From an uncultured Clostridia bacterium (lineage in GTDB: Bacteria > Bacillota > Clostridia > Lachnospirales > Anaerotignaceae), in contig CATZIM010000002.1 of assembly GCA_958420075.1 (NCBI GenBank), positions 1 through 26,382 of the forward strand: DNA of 26,382 nucleotides, in the 5' to 3' direction. This document shows positions 1-6,491 of this stretch, piece by piece. The position numbers and the translations under genes are program-made. Within the stretch, counting starts at the first letter, position 1; each line of letters begins with the position of its first letter. The notes beneath the pieces are model-generated. The model did no database searches, had not been told where the DNA came from, and was given only the letters and a program-made list of their open reading frames with translations.

Positions 1-1
1 T

Positions 2-118
2 GCGGATACTTATTTCCCCAATCTGGATGAAAAACCGGAATGGACACTGACAGAAAAAGGGGAAGTACAGGAAGAAAATGGCGTGAAATTCTCTTTTGAT
101 ATTTATGAACAGAAATAA
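2..118 (+). CDS. folA: Dihydrofolate reductase, C-terminal end (partial)
   Basis: Only the last 38 codons are in the window; the start lies upstream. The tail begins ADTYFPNLDEKPEW and ends FSFDIYEQK. This resembles the end of bacterial dihydrofolate reductase, where an aDxyFP segment is followed by a Trp and a final beta strand with Y-x-F-x-x-Y-x-R/K. The enzyme reduces dihydrofolate to tetrahydrofolate with NADPH in the cytosol. The stop codon overlaps the start of the next gene, so the two are probably co-transcribed. The identification rests on a short tail only. Confidence 0.7.
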   Translation, partial: ADTYFPNLDEKPEWTLTEKGEVQEENGVKFSFDIYEQK

Positions 119-440
119 AAAGTGGTATTTTCCGGAAGTGGACAGCGCAGAGAAAATCCAAAACCAGCCAGAGGAGCAAAAGGGCAAAGGCTATCCTTGC
201 CCCTGCTGCGGCTGTTTGACCTTACCTGTACCGCAGAAAGAAGCGGTGGCTTATGTTTGCCCGGTTTGTTTCTGGGAAAACGATGTGTTCATACAGTCGA
301 AAACAGAACCTAGCGACGAAAACCATAGCATGACCTTGGCAGAGGCGAGGGAGAACTTCCGGCAGTTTGGAGCATGCTGTGAACAGATGCTGCCATATGT
401 GCGAAAGCCTTTTCCGGAGGAAATGCCAAAAGACCATTAA
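105..440 (+). CDS. CPCC-type cysteine-rich protein
   Basis: About 111 residues from the ATG at 105; an in-frame TTG at 96 is the other possible start. Neither has a clear Shine-Dalgarno sequence, and the start lies inside the end of folA, so translation is probably coupled to folA. The middle carries YPCPCCGCLTLP and then YVCPVCFWEND, two Cys-x-x-Cys pairs typical of the Cys_rich_CPCC family, which suggests a small zinc-binding fold. The tail is MTLAEARENFRQFGACC, a pattern also common in that family. The family has no firmly established function known to me. Cytosolic, with no signal peptide. Confidence 0.72.
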   Translation: MNRNKKWYFPEVDSAEKIQNQPEEQKGKGYPCPCCGCLTLPVPQKEAVAYVCPVCFWENDVFIQSKTEPSDENHSMTLAEARENFRQFGACCEQMLPYVRKPFPEEMPKDH

Positions 441-467
441 CAGGAGCGGAGAAAGGGGCGGATTTGT

Positions 468-854
468 ATGTTGACCATTTATATTCATCGGAAAAAAGTG
501 GCGGATATCATTTGTATGGTGTATGCCCTGATGTTTACCAATTTGCTGAATTACTGCAATCTCATACGTGCACGCACATACGACCCCAAATGGGCATATG
601 CGGCTTTTGGATTGATTGCCGTGTATTTTCTGGTGCTGTATATCTTCACCCAGATTTGCGACTGGAAGATGGCAGCCATCAATTTGGTGGTATTGATTGT
701 GGCGCTGTTCATCCGCAATGGATTTGGCAGATTTTTCCTTTTCCTTGGAGCGCCGGATTTTGCATCTGTACTGTTTATGATCTTTATCCTTTGCCATCGG
801 GGGCATGAAGCAAAGAAAAAGGTAAGCTGTTTCTCTGAATCGGAACAAGAATGA
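468..854 (+). CDS. Small four-helix membrane protein, function unknown
   Basis: A 128-residue protein. The ATG at 468 follows a GAAAGGGG ribosome binding site at 451-458. Four hydrophobic segments are visible at about residues 10-32, 42-66, 67-93 and 95-112, with a short charged C-terminus (RGHEAKKK). This looks like an integral membrane protein with little soluble part. It follows the CPCC gene by 27 bases and is probably in the same operon; a terminator comes directly after it. I do not recognise the family. A longer-looking reading in the +2 frame from 464 lacks this pattern. Confidence 0.65.
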   Translation: MLTIYIHRKKVADIICMVYALMFTNLLNYCNLIRARTYDPKWAYAAFGLIAVYFLVLYIFTQICDWKMAAINLVVLIVALFIRNGFGRFFLFLGAPDFASVLFMIFILCHRGHEAKKKVSCFSESEQE

Positions 855-868
855 AATAAAAATAAAAT

Positions 869-908
869 AGCCGGAATCCTTACATATAAAGGATTCCGGC
901 TGTTTTTG
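869..908. terminator. Bidirectional intrinsic terminator
   Basis: A 13-bp stem (AGCCGGAATCCTT at 869-881 with AAGGATTCCGGCT at 889-901) and a 7-base loop is followed by T-rich DNA on the plus strand and preceded by A-rich DNA. It can therefore end the plus-strand membrane protein unit and the converging minus-strand aldo/keto reductase unit. Confidence 0.88.
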
Positions 909-912
909 TTTT

Positions 913-1743
913 TTAGAATGTGTCAGGATGGTGTCCGCCCCATCCTGTCTGGGGCATGCACATCAGACGGGACATGTCCTCAGGAGAAATGGTGAAATCG
1001 AAAACATCCAGATTTGCTTTCATGCGTTCCGCGGAACCGGATTTGGGCAGAGGCAATACCTGATTGTCCAGGGCAAAACGCAGACAGATCTGGGCAGGTG
1101 TTTTGCCGTATTTTTCCGCCATTTCCAGTACCAGAGGGTCTTCCAGTACACGGGTACGGCCCAGAGGGCTCCACGCTTCCACCAGAAGTCCCTGCTGCTG
1201 GGAGTAGTGGACTGCATGTGCCTGGCAATACCCGGGATGGTATTCCAGCTGGTTCACCATGGGGGTGATTTCCGCTTCTTTCATGAGGGGCATCAGATGG
1301 TGAGGCAGGAAGTTGCTGACACCGATGGAACGGATGACGTTTTCTTTGTAAAGCTTTTCCAGGGCGCGCCATGCGGACAGGTCTTTTTCCTGCCATTTGT
1401 CACGGTCTGTTTCGGGCATGGGCCAGTGGAGCAGACAAAGATCCAGATAGTCTGTTCCTAAGTCTTTCAGAGAATTTTCTACGCTTGCCATAGTGGCATC
1501 ATAGGACAGATCATCACGCCATACCTTTGTGGTCAGGAAAATGTCTTTTCTGGCAATGCCGGAAGCAGCCATGCCTGCGCCTACTTCTTTTTCGTTCATA
1601 TACATCCGCGCAGTATCCAGATGGCGATAACCTACGGAAAGGGCTGTTTCCACAATGCCCTGGGCAGATTGGTCGATGACTTTATAAGTGCCGAAACCCA
1701 CTTTGGGGATTTTGACGCCGTTATATAATGTAAAGTATTCCAT
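913..1743 (-). CDS. Aldo/keto reductase
   Basis: A 276-residue NADPH-type aldo/keto reductase of the 2,5-diketo-gluconate reductase/prostaglandin F synthase group, a cytosolic (beta/alpha)8 barrel that reduces aldehydes and ketones. The catalytic tetrad is visible: Asp43 and Tyr48 in LDTARMYMNEKEVG, Lys73 in TTKVW, and His106 in LCLLHWP. SIGVSNF and the nucleotide-binding PLPKSGSAERM segment follow, as usual. The length fits the family. An AAGGAGGAAATG site precedes the start. It begins 14 bases after cca ends and probably shares the cca promoter. The physiological substrate cannot be read from sequence. Confidence 0.93.
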   Translation of the reverse strand: MEYFTLYNGVKIPKVGFGTYKVIDQSAQGIVETALSVGYRHLDTARMYMNEKEVGAGMAASGIARKDIFLTTKVWRDDLSYDATMASVENSLKDLGTDYLDLCLLHWPMPETDRDKWQEKDLSAWRALEKLYKENVIRSIGVSNFLPHHLMPLMKEAEITPMVNQLEYHPGYCQAHAVHYSQQQGLLVEAWSPLGRTRVLEDPLVLEMAEKYGKTPAQICLRFALDNQVLPLPKSGSAERMKANLDVFDFTISPEDMSRLMCMPQTGWGGHHPDTF

Positions 1744-1757
1744 GATTCATTTCCTCC

Positions 1758-2972
1758 TTATTTCTGCTGAAGCTCCAGCGCTTTTTCCAGCAAATATTCT
1801 CTTTTGTTGTGTTCCGGTTCATGCAGGACATCCTCCAGCAGCAGTCCAAGGGTTTCCCCTACGGCTTTTCCGGCGGGAATGCCTGCGTCCATGAGGGCTT
1901 TGCCGTCCATTTCCAGCATTTTCAGATTCAGACAATCCCCGTCAGCAAGGACTTTTACAAGGATTTCCCTTGCTGTCTGCACAGCGGATTTGTCCTGTAA
2001 GATTTCCTGTAAAATGAACAGGTTTTCCGTTAGTTCTACCCCTAAAATCCCTGCCAGTTTCCGCACTTCGTAAGGCGTTTGGGGGATGGGCTGGGATAAA
2101 TGCCGCAGATAGGTTTGAATCTGTTTGGCTGTGGCGTTGTCAAATTTCAGTTTTTTGCAGAAAGTCTTTGCCTCGGCTTCTGTGAAAGATTGCAGCACCA
2201 GCGTCCACCGCAGAGGGGCGGAAACGGGAGCGGCTTTCAGCTGGGGCACCAAGGTTTCGCCCAACGCCGTCAGACGTTTGTCCAGCAGATTGTCGATGTG
2301 GGGCAAAAGACCGCTTGAGAGCAGTAGGGACAGCTTTTCTGGAAATGGAGATTTCCAGAGTTTGTCCAGCTCCTCGTGGATGCGCTCTACACTGATTTTT
2401 TCAATGAGTGCGGCGTTTTCCTGCAATGCGGTGTAAGTGGCATCATCCACCTGAAAGCCAAGCTGTGCCGCAAAACGGACGCACCGCAGCATTCGCAGAG
2501 CATCCTCCTGGAATCGCTTGGCAGGCTCGCCTACGCCGCGGATGAGAGAACGGCTGATGTCCTCCTGTCCGCCAAAGGGGTCACGGAATCCTTCGGCAGG
2601 GTGGTAGGCAATGGCGTTCATGGTGAAATCCCGCCGCAAAAGGTCCTCCTCCAGATTGGATGTGAAAGAAACCTCGTCGGGATGTCTGCCGTCAGCATAG
2701 TCCCCGTCAATGCGGTATGTGGTGATTTCGTAATTGGTTTTGTTCAGAACAACGGTGATGGTGCCGTGCTGAATACCTGTGTCAAAGGTGTGGGAAAATA
2801 ACGCCTTTGTCTGCTCCGGCAGAGCAGATGTGGTGATGTCCCAGTCCTGGGGGATGCGCCCAAGGATGGAATCCCGCACACAGCCGCCTACAATGTAGGC
2901 TTCGTAACCGCCGTTGTTGAGGGTTTGCAGAAGGGCGTTCACGTCCTCCGGCAGTGTGATTTGTTTTGTCAT
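1758..2972 (-). CDS. cca: CCA tRNA nucleotidyltransferase
   Basis: A 404-residue class II nucleotidyltransferase that builds or repairs the 3' CCA end of tRNAs using CTP and ATP. In order: GGCVRDSILGR (residues 29-39), then DWDITT with the metal-binding pair Asp43 and Asp45, then EEDLLRRDFTMNAIAY, then the EDALRMLRCVRFAAQLGF motif, and ISVERIHEEL before the helical C-terminus. The family is essential where tRNA genes lack CCA, and the nearby tRNA-Lys gene does lack it. The ATG has a GAGG ribosome binding site at 2980-2985 (minus sense). First gene of a two-gene operon with the aldo/keto reductase. Confidence 0.95.
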   Translation of the reverse strand: MTKQITLPEDVNALLQTLNNGGYEAYIVGGCVRDSILGRIPQDWDITTSALPEQTKALFSHTFDTGIQHGTITVVLNKTNYEITTYRIDGDYADGRHPDEVSFTSNLEEDLLRRDFTMNAIAYHPAEGFRDPFGGQEDISRSLIRGVGEPAKRFQEDALRMLRCVRFAAQLGFQVDDATYTALQENAALIEKISVERIHEELDKLWKSPFPEKLSLLLSSGLLPHIDNLLDKRLTALGETLVPQLKAAPVSAPLRWTLVLQSFTEAEAKTFCKKLKFDNATAKQIQTYLRHLSQPIPQTPYEVRKLAGILGVELTENLFILQEILQDKSAVQTAREILVKVLADGDCLNLKMLEMDGKALMDAGIPAGKAVGETLGLLLEDVLHEPEHNKREYLLEKALELQQK

Positions 2973-3016
2973 GTAAAAACCTCATTCCGGTTGTAAAAAT
3001 TCTGTTTTGCCGTTAC

Positions 3017-3044
3017 AGTATATCATATTCTAAGGGAAAATCAA
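3017..3044 (-). promoter_or_regulatory. Sigma-A-type promoter for cca
   Basis: Read on the minus strand: TTGATT, a 16-base spacer, then TATACT preceded by TG one base away (extended -10). It lies about 45 bases upstream of the cca start. Confidence 0.65.
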
Positions 3045-3075
3045 AAATTTTTTTGGGATTTTCGGGAAAAAAGAG

Positions 3076-3104
3076 TTGACATGCCTTCGGCAGCGTGATA
3101 TTAT
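3076..3104 (+). promoter_or_regulatory. Strong sigma-A promoter for tRNA-Lys
   Basis: A consensus TTGACA at 3076-3081, a 17-base spacer and TATTAT at 3099-3104. The -10 ends 25 bases before the tRNA, leaving room for a short 5' leader to be trimmed. Confidence 0.87.
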
Positions 3105-3129
3105 ATTTTACGCAATCAAAATAACATAT

Positions 3130-3202
3130 GCGCCCTTAGCTCAGTTGGTAGAGCAACTGACTCTTAATCAGTGGGTCCAGGGTTCGAGTCCCTGAGGGCG
3201 CA
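3130..3202 (+). tRNA. trnK: tRNA-Lys (anticodon CTT)
   Basis: A 73-base cloverleaf. The acceptor stem pairs GCGCCCT (3130-3136) with AGGGCGC (3195-3201), with discriminator A at 3202. The D arm contains AGCTCAGTTGGTAGAGC. The anticodon stem ACTGA/TCAGT closes a loop CTCTTAA, giving anticodon CTT for lysine AAG codons. The T arm reads CAGGGTTCGAGTCCCTG. The bases after the discriminator are TCA, so CCA is not encoded and must be added by the cca product. Confidence 0.97.
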
Positions 3203-3216
3203 TCATTCATAAAAGG

Positions 3217-3256
3217 CAGCGTTTTTCGACTTCGCGTCGGGGGGCGCTGTTTTTTT
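3217..3256 (+). terminator. tRNA-Lys intrinsic terminator with a G-U-rich stem
   Basis: CAGCGTTTTTCGAC (3217-3230) pairs with GTCGGGGGGCGCTG (3236-3249) over 14 bp, with a five-base loop and then seven T. Five successive pairs in the middle are T opposite G, so the stem is continuous as RNA but not as DNA. Confidence 0.82.
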
Positions 3257-3257
3257 G

Positions 3258-3405
3258 CTTACCTGTAAGCCATGCGCAGCTCAGGGAGAAAGCCGCGGGA
3301 GCATATTTATATGGTCCCGCGGCTTTTTTCATGAGATGCATAGGGCGTCAGCCCACAACCGAAGTACTCGAAGAGTACTGAGGTTGTGCATGGCTTACAG
3401 GTAAG
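3258..3405. repeat. 18-bp perfect inverted repeat flanking a 148-base segment
   Basis: CTTACCTGTAAGCCATGC at 3258-3275 is the exact reverse complement of GCATGGCTTACAGGTAAG at 3388-3405. The enclosed segment holds a terminator-like hairpin (3291-3324) and most of the first structured repeat unit. The same tail, GGCTTACAGGTAAG, also ends the second unit and in altered form the third, so the inverted left arm may be a fragment of another unit in opposite orientation, or an element end. Confidence 0.85.
3291..3329 (+). terminator. Terminator-like GC-rich hairpin
   Basis: AGCCGCGGGA (3291-3300) pairs with TCCCGCGGCT (3315-3324) around a 14-base AT-rich loop and is followed by TTTTTT. No gene ends just upstream apart from tRNA-Lys, which already has a terminator, so this could be a backup or part of the repeat element. 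Confidence 0.6.
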
Positions 3406-3420
3406 AGGTGCAAGAGAAGG
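3337..3420 (+). repeat. Structured intergenic repeat, copy A
   Basis: The unit has three parts. A small hairpin GGGC-GTCA-GCCC lies at 3343-3354. The main hairpin (3354-3388) has outer stem CACAACC/GGTTGTG, a symmetric GA/GA internal loop, inner stem AGTACTC/GAGTACT and loop GAA. A tail GCATGGCTTACAGGTAAG is followed by the purine-rich AGGTGCAAGAGAAGG. Copy B starts immediately after. No open reading frame with a ribosome binding site covers it. Confidence 0.85.
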
Positions 3421-3499
3421 AGGGCGACAGCCTACAACCGAAGTGCTCGGAGAGGACTGAGGTTGTTATGGCTTACAGGTAAGATACGAAAGAGAAGGA
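3421..3499 (+). repeat. Structured intergenic repeat, copy B
   Basis: Directly abuts copy A in the same orientation. The small hairpin is now GGGC-GACA-GCCT, with a G-T pair replacing G-C. The main hairpin (3434-3466) keeps ACAACC/GGTTGT and the GA/GA internal loop; its inner stem is AGTGCTC/GAGGACT with one G-G mismatch. The GGCTTACAGGTAAG tail is intact. Confidence 0.83.
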
Positions 3500-3536
3500 C
3501 GGGGACATTTATGTCAACTTTGCTTTTTTTACGGGC

Positions 3537-3617
3537 TGCATAGGGCGTCAGCCCGCAACCGAGGCATTTTCAATGCCGAGGTTGCGCAAGGCTTACAGAT
3601 AAAAGGTGTCAGAGAAG
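3537..3617 (+). repeat. Structured intergenic repeat, copy C
   Basis: Separated from copy B by 37 bases that contain the near-palindrome GACATTTATGTC (3505-3516). The small hairpin is GGGC-GTCA-GCCC. The main hairpin (3554-3586) keeps CAACC/GGTTG and the GA/GA internal loop, but its inner stem is GGCATT/AATGCC and the outer A-T pair is replaced by G-C. The tail is altered to GGCTTACAGATAAA. A short fragment resembling the start of another unit (GCGTCAGCCCC) follows at 3621. Confidence 0.82.
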
Positions 3618-3646
3618 TGAGCGTCAGCCCCCTTTTCCCACTCCTT

Positions 3647-3675
3647 TCATATTTTCCCCCTCCCCGCCATAAACT
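3647..3675 (+). promoter_or_regulatory. Sigma-E-type sporulation promoter for the CotS-like gene
   Basis: TCATATT at 3647-3653 matches the B. subtilis sigma-E -35 pattern KMATATT at every position. A 14-base spacer follows, then CATAAACT at 3668-3675, seven of eight positions of CATACAHT. It lies 45 bases before the start of the gene. Predicted by eye. Confidence 0.68.
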
Positions 3676-3720
3676 GATACAGAGAAATTTTTCGGGAAAA
3701 AGGATTGGGGGAAGGATTTT

Positions 3721-4701
3721 ATGGAGGATACATACGGGAAAATCTTGTGGGAGGGCTACGGTCTGAAGTATTACGGCGGTACCCGTACCCGCACGGGGCT
3801 TATCTGTAAAACAGATGTGGGACTGAGAGAATTGAAGAAGGCACGGAGCCGCCGGGAAGACCTGCTTTTTGCCCATGAGGTGAAAACCTGCCTCTACCGC
3901 AACGGCTTTTCTGCCCTTTCTCTTTTTTATACAGCACAGGACGGACAGCCTTTTTTTGCTTGGGACGGCAATCTTTATCTGCTGGAAAACCCCATGCCTA
4001 CCAAGGGTCTGGAGGAGGATAAGGCGGAGGATTTTGTGTCTGGGGCAGCCCTTATGGGACAGATGCACCGGGCAGCGGCAGGCTTTCCGGCACAGGAAGG
4101 ACAGGAGGAACGACCGGCTTTGTGGCAGCGGCGGTATCGGGAATTTGTGAAGATTCGCAGACACATGGAACGGCAGGGGAAGTATTCCCCCTTGGATTTG
4201 CTGGTCATGCGCCATTACAGCACTTTTGCGCCCCGGGCACAGGAAGCCTTGAAGGCTTTGGAAAATGGCGGCTACCAAGATATTGCCCATGGGCAGAAGC
4301 AGGCTGGTACTTTTTGCCACAACCAGTTCAAAGGGAGCAATCTGTGCCGGAAAGAAGACGGCAGTCTGTGGGTAGGGGGCTTTGAACAGTGTACCGGGGA
4401 TATTTTCGCAGTGGATTTGGCGGCGTATCTGCGGCGGTTCTGGCGGAAGGTGCCCGATGAGCGGGAAAAACTGGCAGAAGTGCTGGCGGCTTACGAAGGG
4501 GAGCGACCCATGGCAGAGGCAGAACGGAAGCTTTTGGTGCCTTTGACAGCCTTTCCAGAAAAATTCCTGCGGCTGGTGCATGGGTCCTATAACCGCCGGA
4601 GGGTCTGCGTTTCTCCCGCCATGGAGGAACGTCTGGCAGATGCGGCGGCGGAAGAAAGCCAAATGGGCGACCTTTCACAAGCCTTGGAAAAGCTTTTTTG
4701 A
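3721..4701 (+). CDS. CotS-like spore coat protein, probable pseudokinase
   Basis: A 326-residue protein with the layout of the CotS/CotI group, spore coat proteins with an aminoglycoside-phosphotransferase-like kinase fold. Clues are GLICKTDVGLRELKKA near residues 26-41, an LMGQMHRAA segment typical of the central helix, and FCHNQFKGSNL followed by GGFEQCTGDIFAVDLAAYLRR. In active relatives the last two read HxDxxxxNil and DFDxxxxDxxxxDLA. Here the catalytic Asp is Gln (HNQ) and the metal-binding Asp of DFD is Gly, so phosphotransfer is unlikely. The start at 3721 has a GGGGGAAGG site seven bases upstream. The sigma-E-like promoter suggests mother-cell expression. The exact coat role is inferred. 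Confidence 0.75.
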   Translation: MEDTYGKILWEGYGLKYYGGTRTRTGLICKTDVGLRELKKARSRREDLLFAHEVKTCLYRNGFSALSLFYTAQDGQPFFAWDGNLYLLENPMPTKGLEEDKAEDFVSGAALMGQMHRAAAGFPAQEGQEERPALWQRRYREFVKIRRHMERQGKYSPLDLLVMRHYSTFAPRAQEALKALENGGYQDIAHGQKQAGTFCHNQFKGSNLCRKEDGSLWVGGFEQCTGDIFAVDLAAYLRRFWRKVPDEREKLAEVLAAYEGERPMAEAERKLLVPLTAFPEKFLRLVHGSYNRRRVCVSPAMEERLADAAAEESQMGDLSQALEKLF

Positions 4702-4849
4702 GAATTATCAGAAAAAAGGGGCGTAAGGCAAGCAGTCTTCAGAAGGAAATGTCATTGATGGAGTTATGTAAAAATAAGAAAATCGTAAAAATTTTGGCTT
4801 TCTTTGTTTTCTGATGAAGAAGCCCCTAACTTTGCGCCCTCAATTTCTC

Positions 4850-4876
4850 TTGCAACTTCGGGAAGAAACGTATAAA
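4850..4876 (+). promoter_or_regulatory. Possible promoter for the PEGA-domain gene
   Basis: TTGCAA at 4850-4855 and TATAAA at 4871-4876. The 15-base spacer is short, so the assignment is weak. The gene start is 49 bases downstream of the -10. Confidence 0.35.
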
Positions 4877-4925
4877 ATGAGACTAAGACAGTCTGCAAAT
4901 CATTCCCCGAAGGAGGAGAAACGGT

Positions 4926-6395
4926 ATGAAGGACTATCATTTTGAAAATGACAATAAAGAATTCGACACCACCATACGGTTGGATCATATAAACGAAAAA
5001 GTAAAAGAACTGGAACAGAATCAGACAGACGAGGACGATTTGGGGGACAAGGATGAGTTCCTCAACGCCTTTGAATCGGAAAAATTTGAAGATCCCCTGC
5101 CCATGCAGCCGGCGGAGGAACCAGTGACATTCGTCACACGAGAACCCAGAAAACAGCCTGTCTATGACGGAGGAGAACCTCCCAGAGGTCCCAAAGACGA
5201 GGACGATGAGGAGGACGAGCCTTTCTGGAACAAAAAGACCATTGGCCTCATCACCATTGCCGCTCTTGTGGTACTGGGCATCTGCTTTGGACTGGTGAAA
5301 ATGCTGTTTTTCTCCAATCCGCTGGATACAGCAACAGAAGCCGCGCCTATGCTGGTAACAGAAGTGCTGGATGAGGAAGAACTGCTGGTCTATGACATCA
5401 ATGAAGCCAAACAAAAGACTGTGAACCTGATGCCGGAAACGGTGGTTTATAACGAAGATGAGGTGCAGATACAGCCGGACATCATACAGATGGGCGATCT
5501 GCTCATGATACAGATGGATCAGGACGGCGAATTTGCCGTGACCATTTCTTATGACGAAAGCATCAAGAAAGAGGAAATCACCGGGCTGAAAGCCGATACT
5601 TCCGCCAAAGAATTACAGGGCGAAGACCGCTCTTTTGCCTATGACAAAAAGACCATTTTCTACTACGACGAGGAGGAAATCCGCCCCGAGGACATCGAAA
5701 GCTGTGATGTGCTGGAAATCAGCGGCATCGGCGATGTGGTATGGTCTGTAAAAGTATTGGAATATCACGGTTATATCACCGTGGAAAATACCCAGAACAT
5801 CAAAAACGGCACCTTTACATTGGATGAGGAAGAAGCCGTGCCCCTCAGCGATGTGGAAAAAATCGCTGTGAAAGAAGGCACCCATTCCATCACCATCAAA
5901 GGGGACAACATCGAAAGCCGCACAGACAGCGTGCTGGTGCAGGCGGGAGAAACGACAGTCTATGACCTGTCCAAAGCCCAGCAGAAAATGGGCGTTCTTG
6001 CCATCAATGCCAATGTTTCCGATTATAAGCTTTACATCAACGGCGCGCTGGTGGACAGCAGTCAGCCTTCCGTACTGCCCTTTGGGGAATACGATGTGGT
6101 AATTCTGAAAAATGGCTACAAAGAATGGAGCCAGACTGTGACACTGAATCAGGATGCCGTCAGCGTGAATGCCCAGCTGGAGGCAGAAGAACAGCTGGCA
6201 ACGGTGGTCATCAACTGCAACGAAGCAGACGCCAATGTATTCATCAACGGTGAGGAAAGGGGCACTGCGCCTTTACAGGTGACACTGCCTTATGGCACTT
6301 ATGAAGTGGAAGTGTTCAAAGACGGCTTCACTTCTTATCACCAGACTGTCCAGATTCAGAGCAGTGTGGTGCACATTTCCGCAACATTAGGTTAA
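4926..6395 (+). CDS. PEGA-domain single-pass membrane protein
   Basis: A 489-residue protein with an acidic cytosolic N-terminus (residues 1-100, containing DEDDEEDE), one membrane helix (about 104-128) and a long extracytoplasmic part. The last 140 residues hold two PEGA repeats. The first, around 353-418, has LYINGALVDSSQPSVLPFGEYDV followed by KNGYKEWSQTV. The second, around 424-489, has VFINGEERGTAPLQVTLPYG followed by KDGFTSYHQTV. PEGA domains are small beta sandwiches found on surface proteins. Residues 140-350 look beta-rich and unassigned. The start has a GAAGGAGGAG site. The role is unknown; a cell-wall-facing sensor or scaffold is a guess. Its acidity is not unusual for the neighbourhood. 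Confidence 0.82.
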   Translation: MKDYHFENDNKEFDTTIRLDHINEKVKELEQNQTDEDDLGDKDEFLNAFESEKFEDPLPMQPAEEPVTFVTREPRKQPVYDGGEPPRGPKDEDDEEDEPFWNKKTIGLITIAALVVLGICFGLVKMLFFSNPLDTATEAAPMLVTEVLDEEELLVYDINEAKQKTVNLMPETVVYNEDEVQIQPDIIQMGDLLMIQMDQDGEFAVTISYDESIKKEEITGLKADTSAKELQGEDRSFAYDKKTIFYYDEEEIRPEDIESCDVLEISGIGDVVWSVKVLEYHGYITVENTQNIKNGTFTLDEEEAVPLSDVEKIAVKEGTHSITIKGDNIESRTDSVLVQAGETTVYDLSKAQQKMGVLAINANVSDYKLYINGALVDSSQPSVLPFGEYDVVILKNGYKEWSQTVTLNQDAVSVNAQLEAEEQLATVVINCNEADANVFINGEERGTAPLQVTLPYGTYEVEVFKDGFTSYHQTVQIQSSVVHISATLG

Positions 6396-6491
6396 ACCCT
6401 CTTTTTTGCGGCAGACCATGCCGAAAACTGCCGCAGCAGGAGAGGATACAGCATAGACAAACAAAGACAAAGAACAAAGGGAGGAATCAAA

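Noticed and set aside
222..848. A 208-codon minus-strand frame over the first two small genes
   Set aside because: Crosses two plus-strand genes with good start signals or family motifs, and has no supporting evidence.
3337..3617. CRISPR array
   Set aside because: Only three imperfect units, two of them abutting without spacers, and each unit is itself a multi-hairpin structure. No cas genes.
3529..4662. A 377-codon minus-strand frame opposite the CotS-like gene
   Set aside because: Shadow of the plus-strand gene, whose start, promoter and motifs agree; the minus reading shows no domain.
6407..6435. TGCGGCAG/CTGCCGCA hairpin as a terminator between the PEGA gene and phosphoglucomutase
   Set aside because: No T-run follows on either strand, so it may be an RNA stem or processing site but not an intrinsic terminator.
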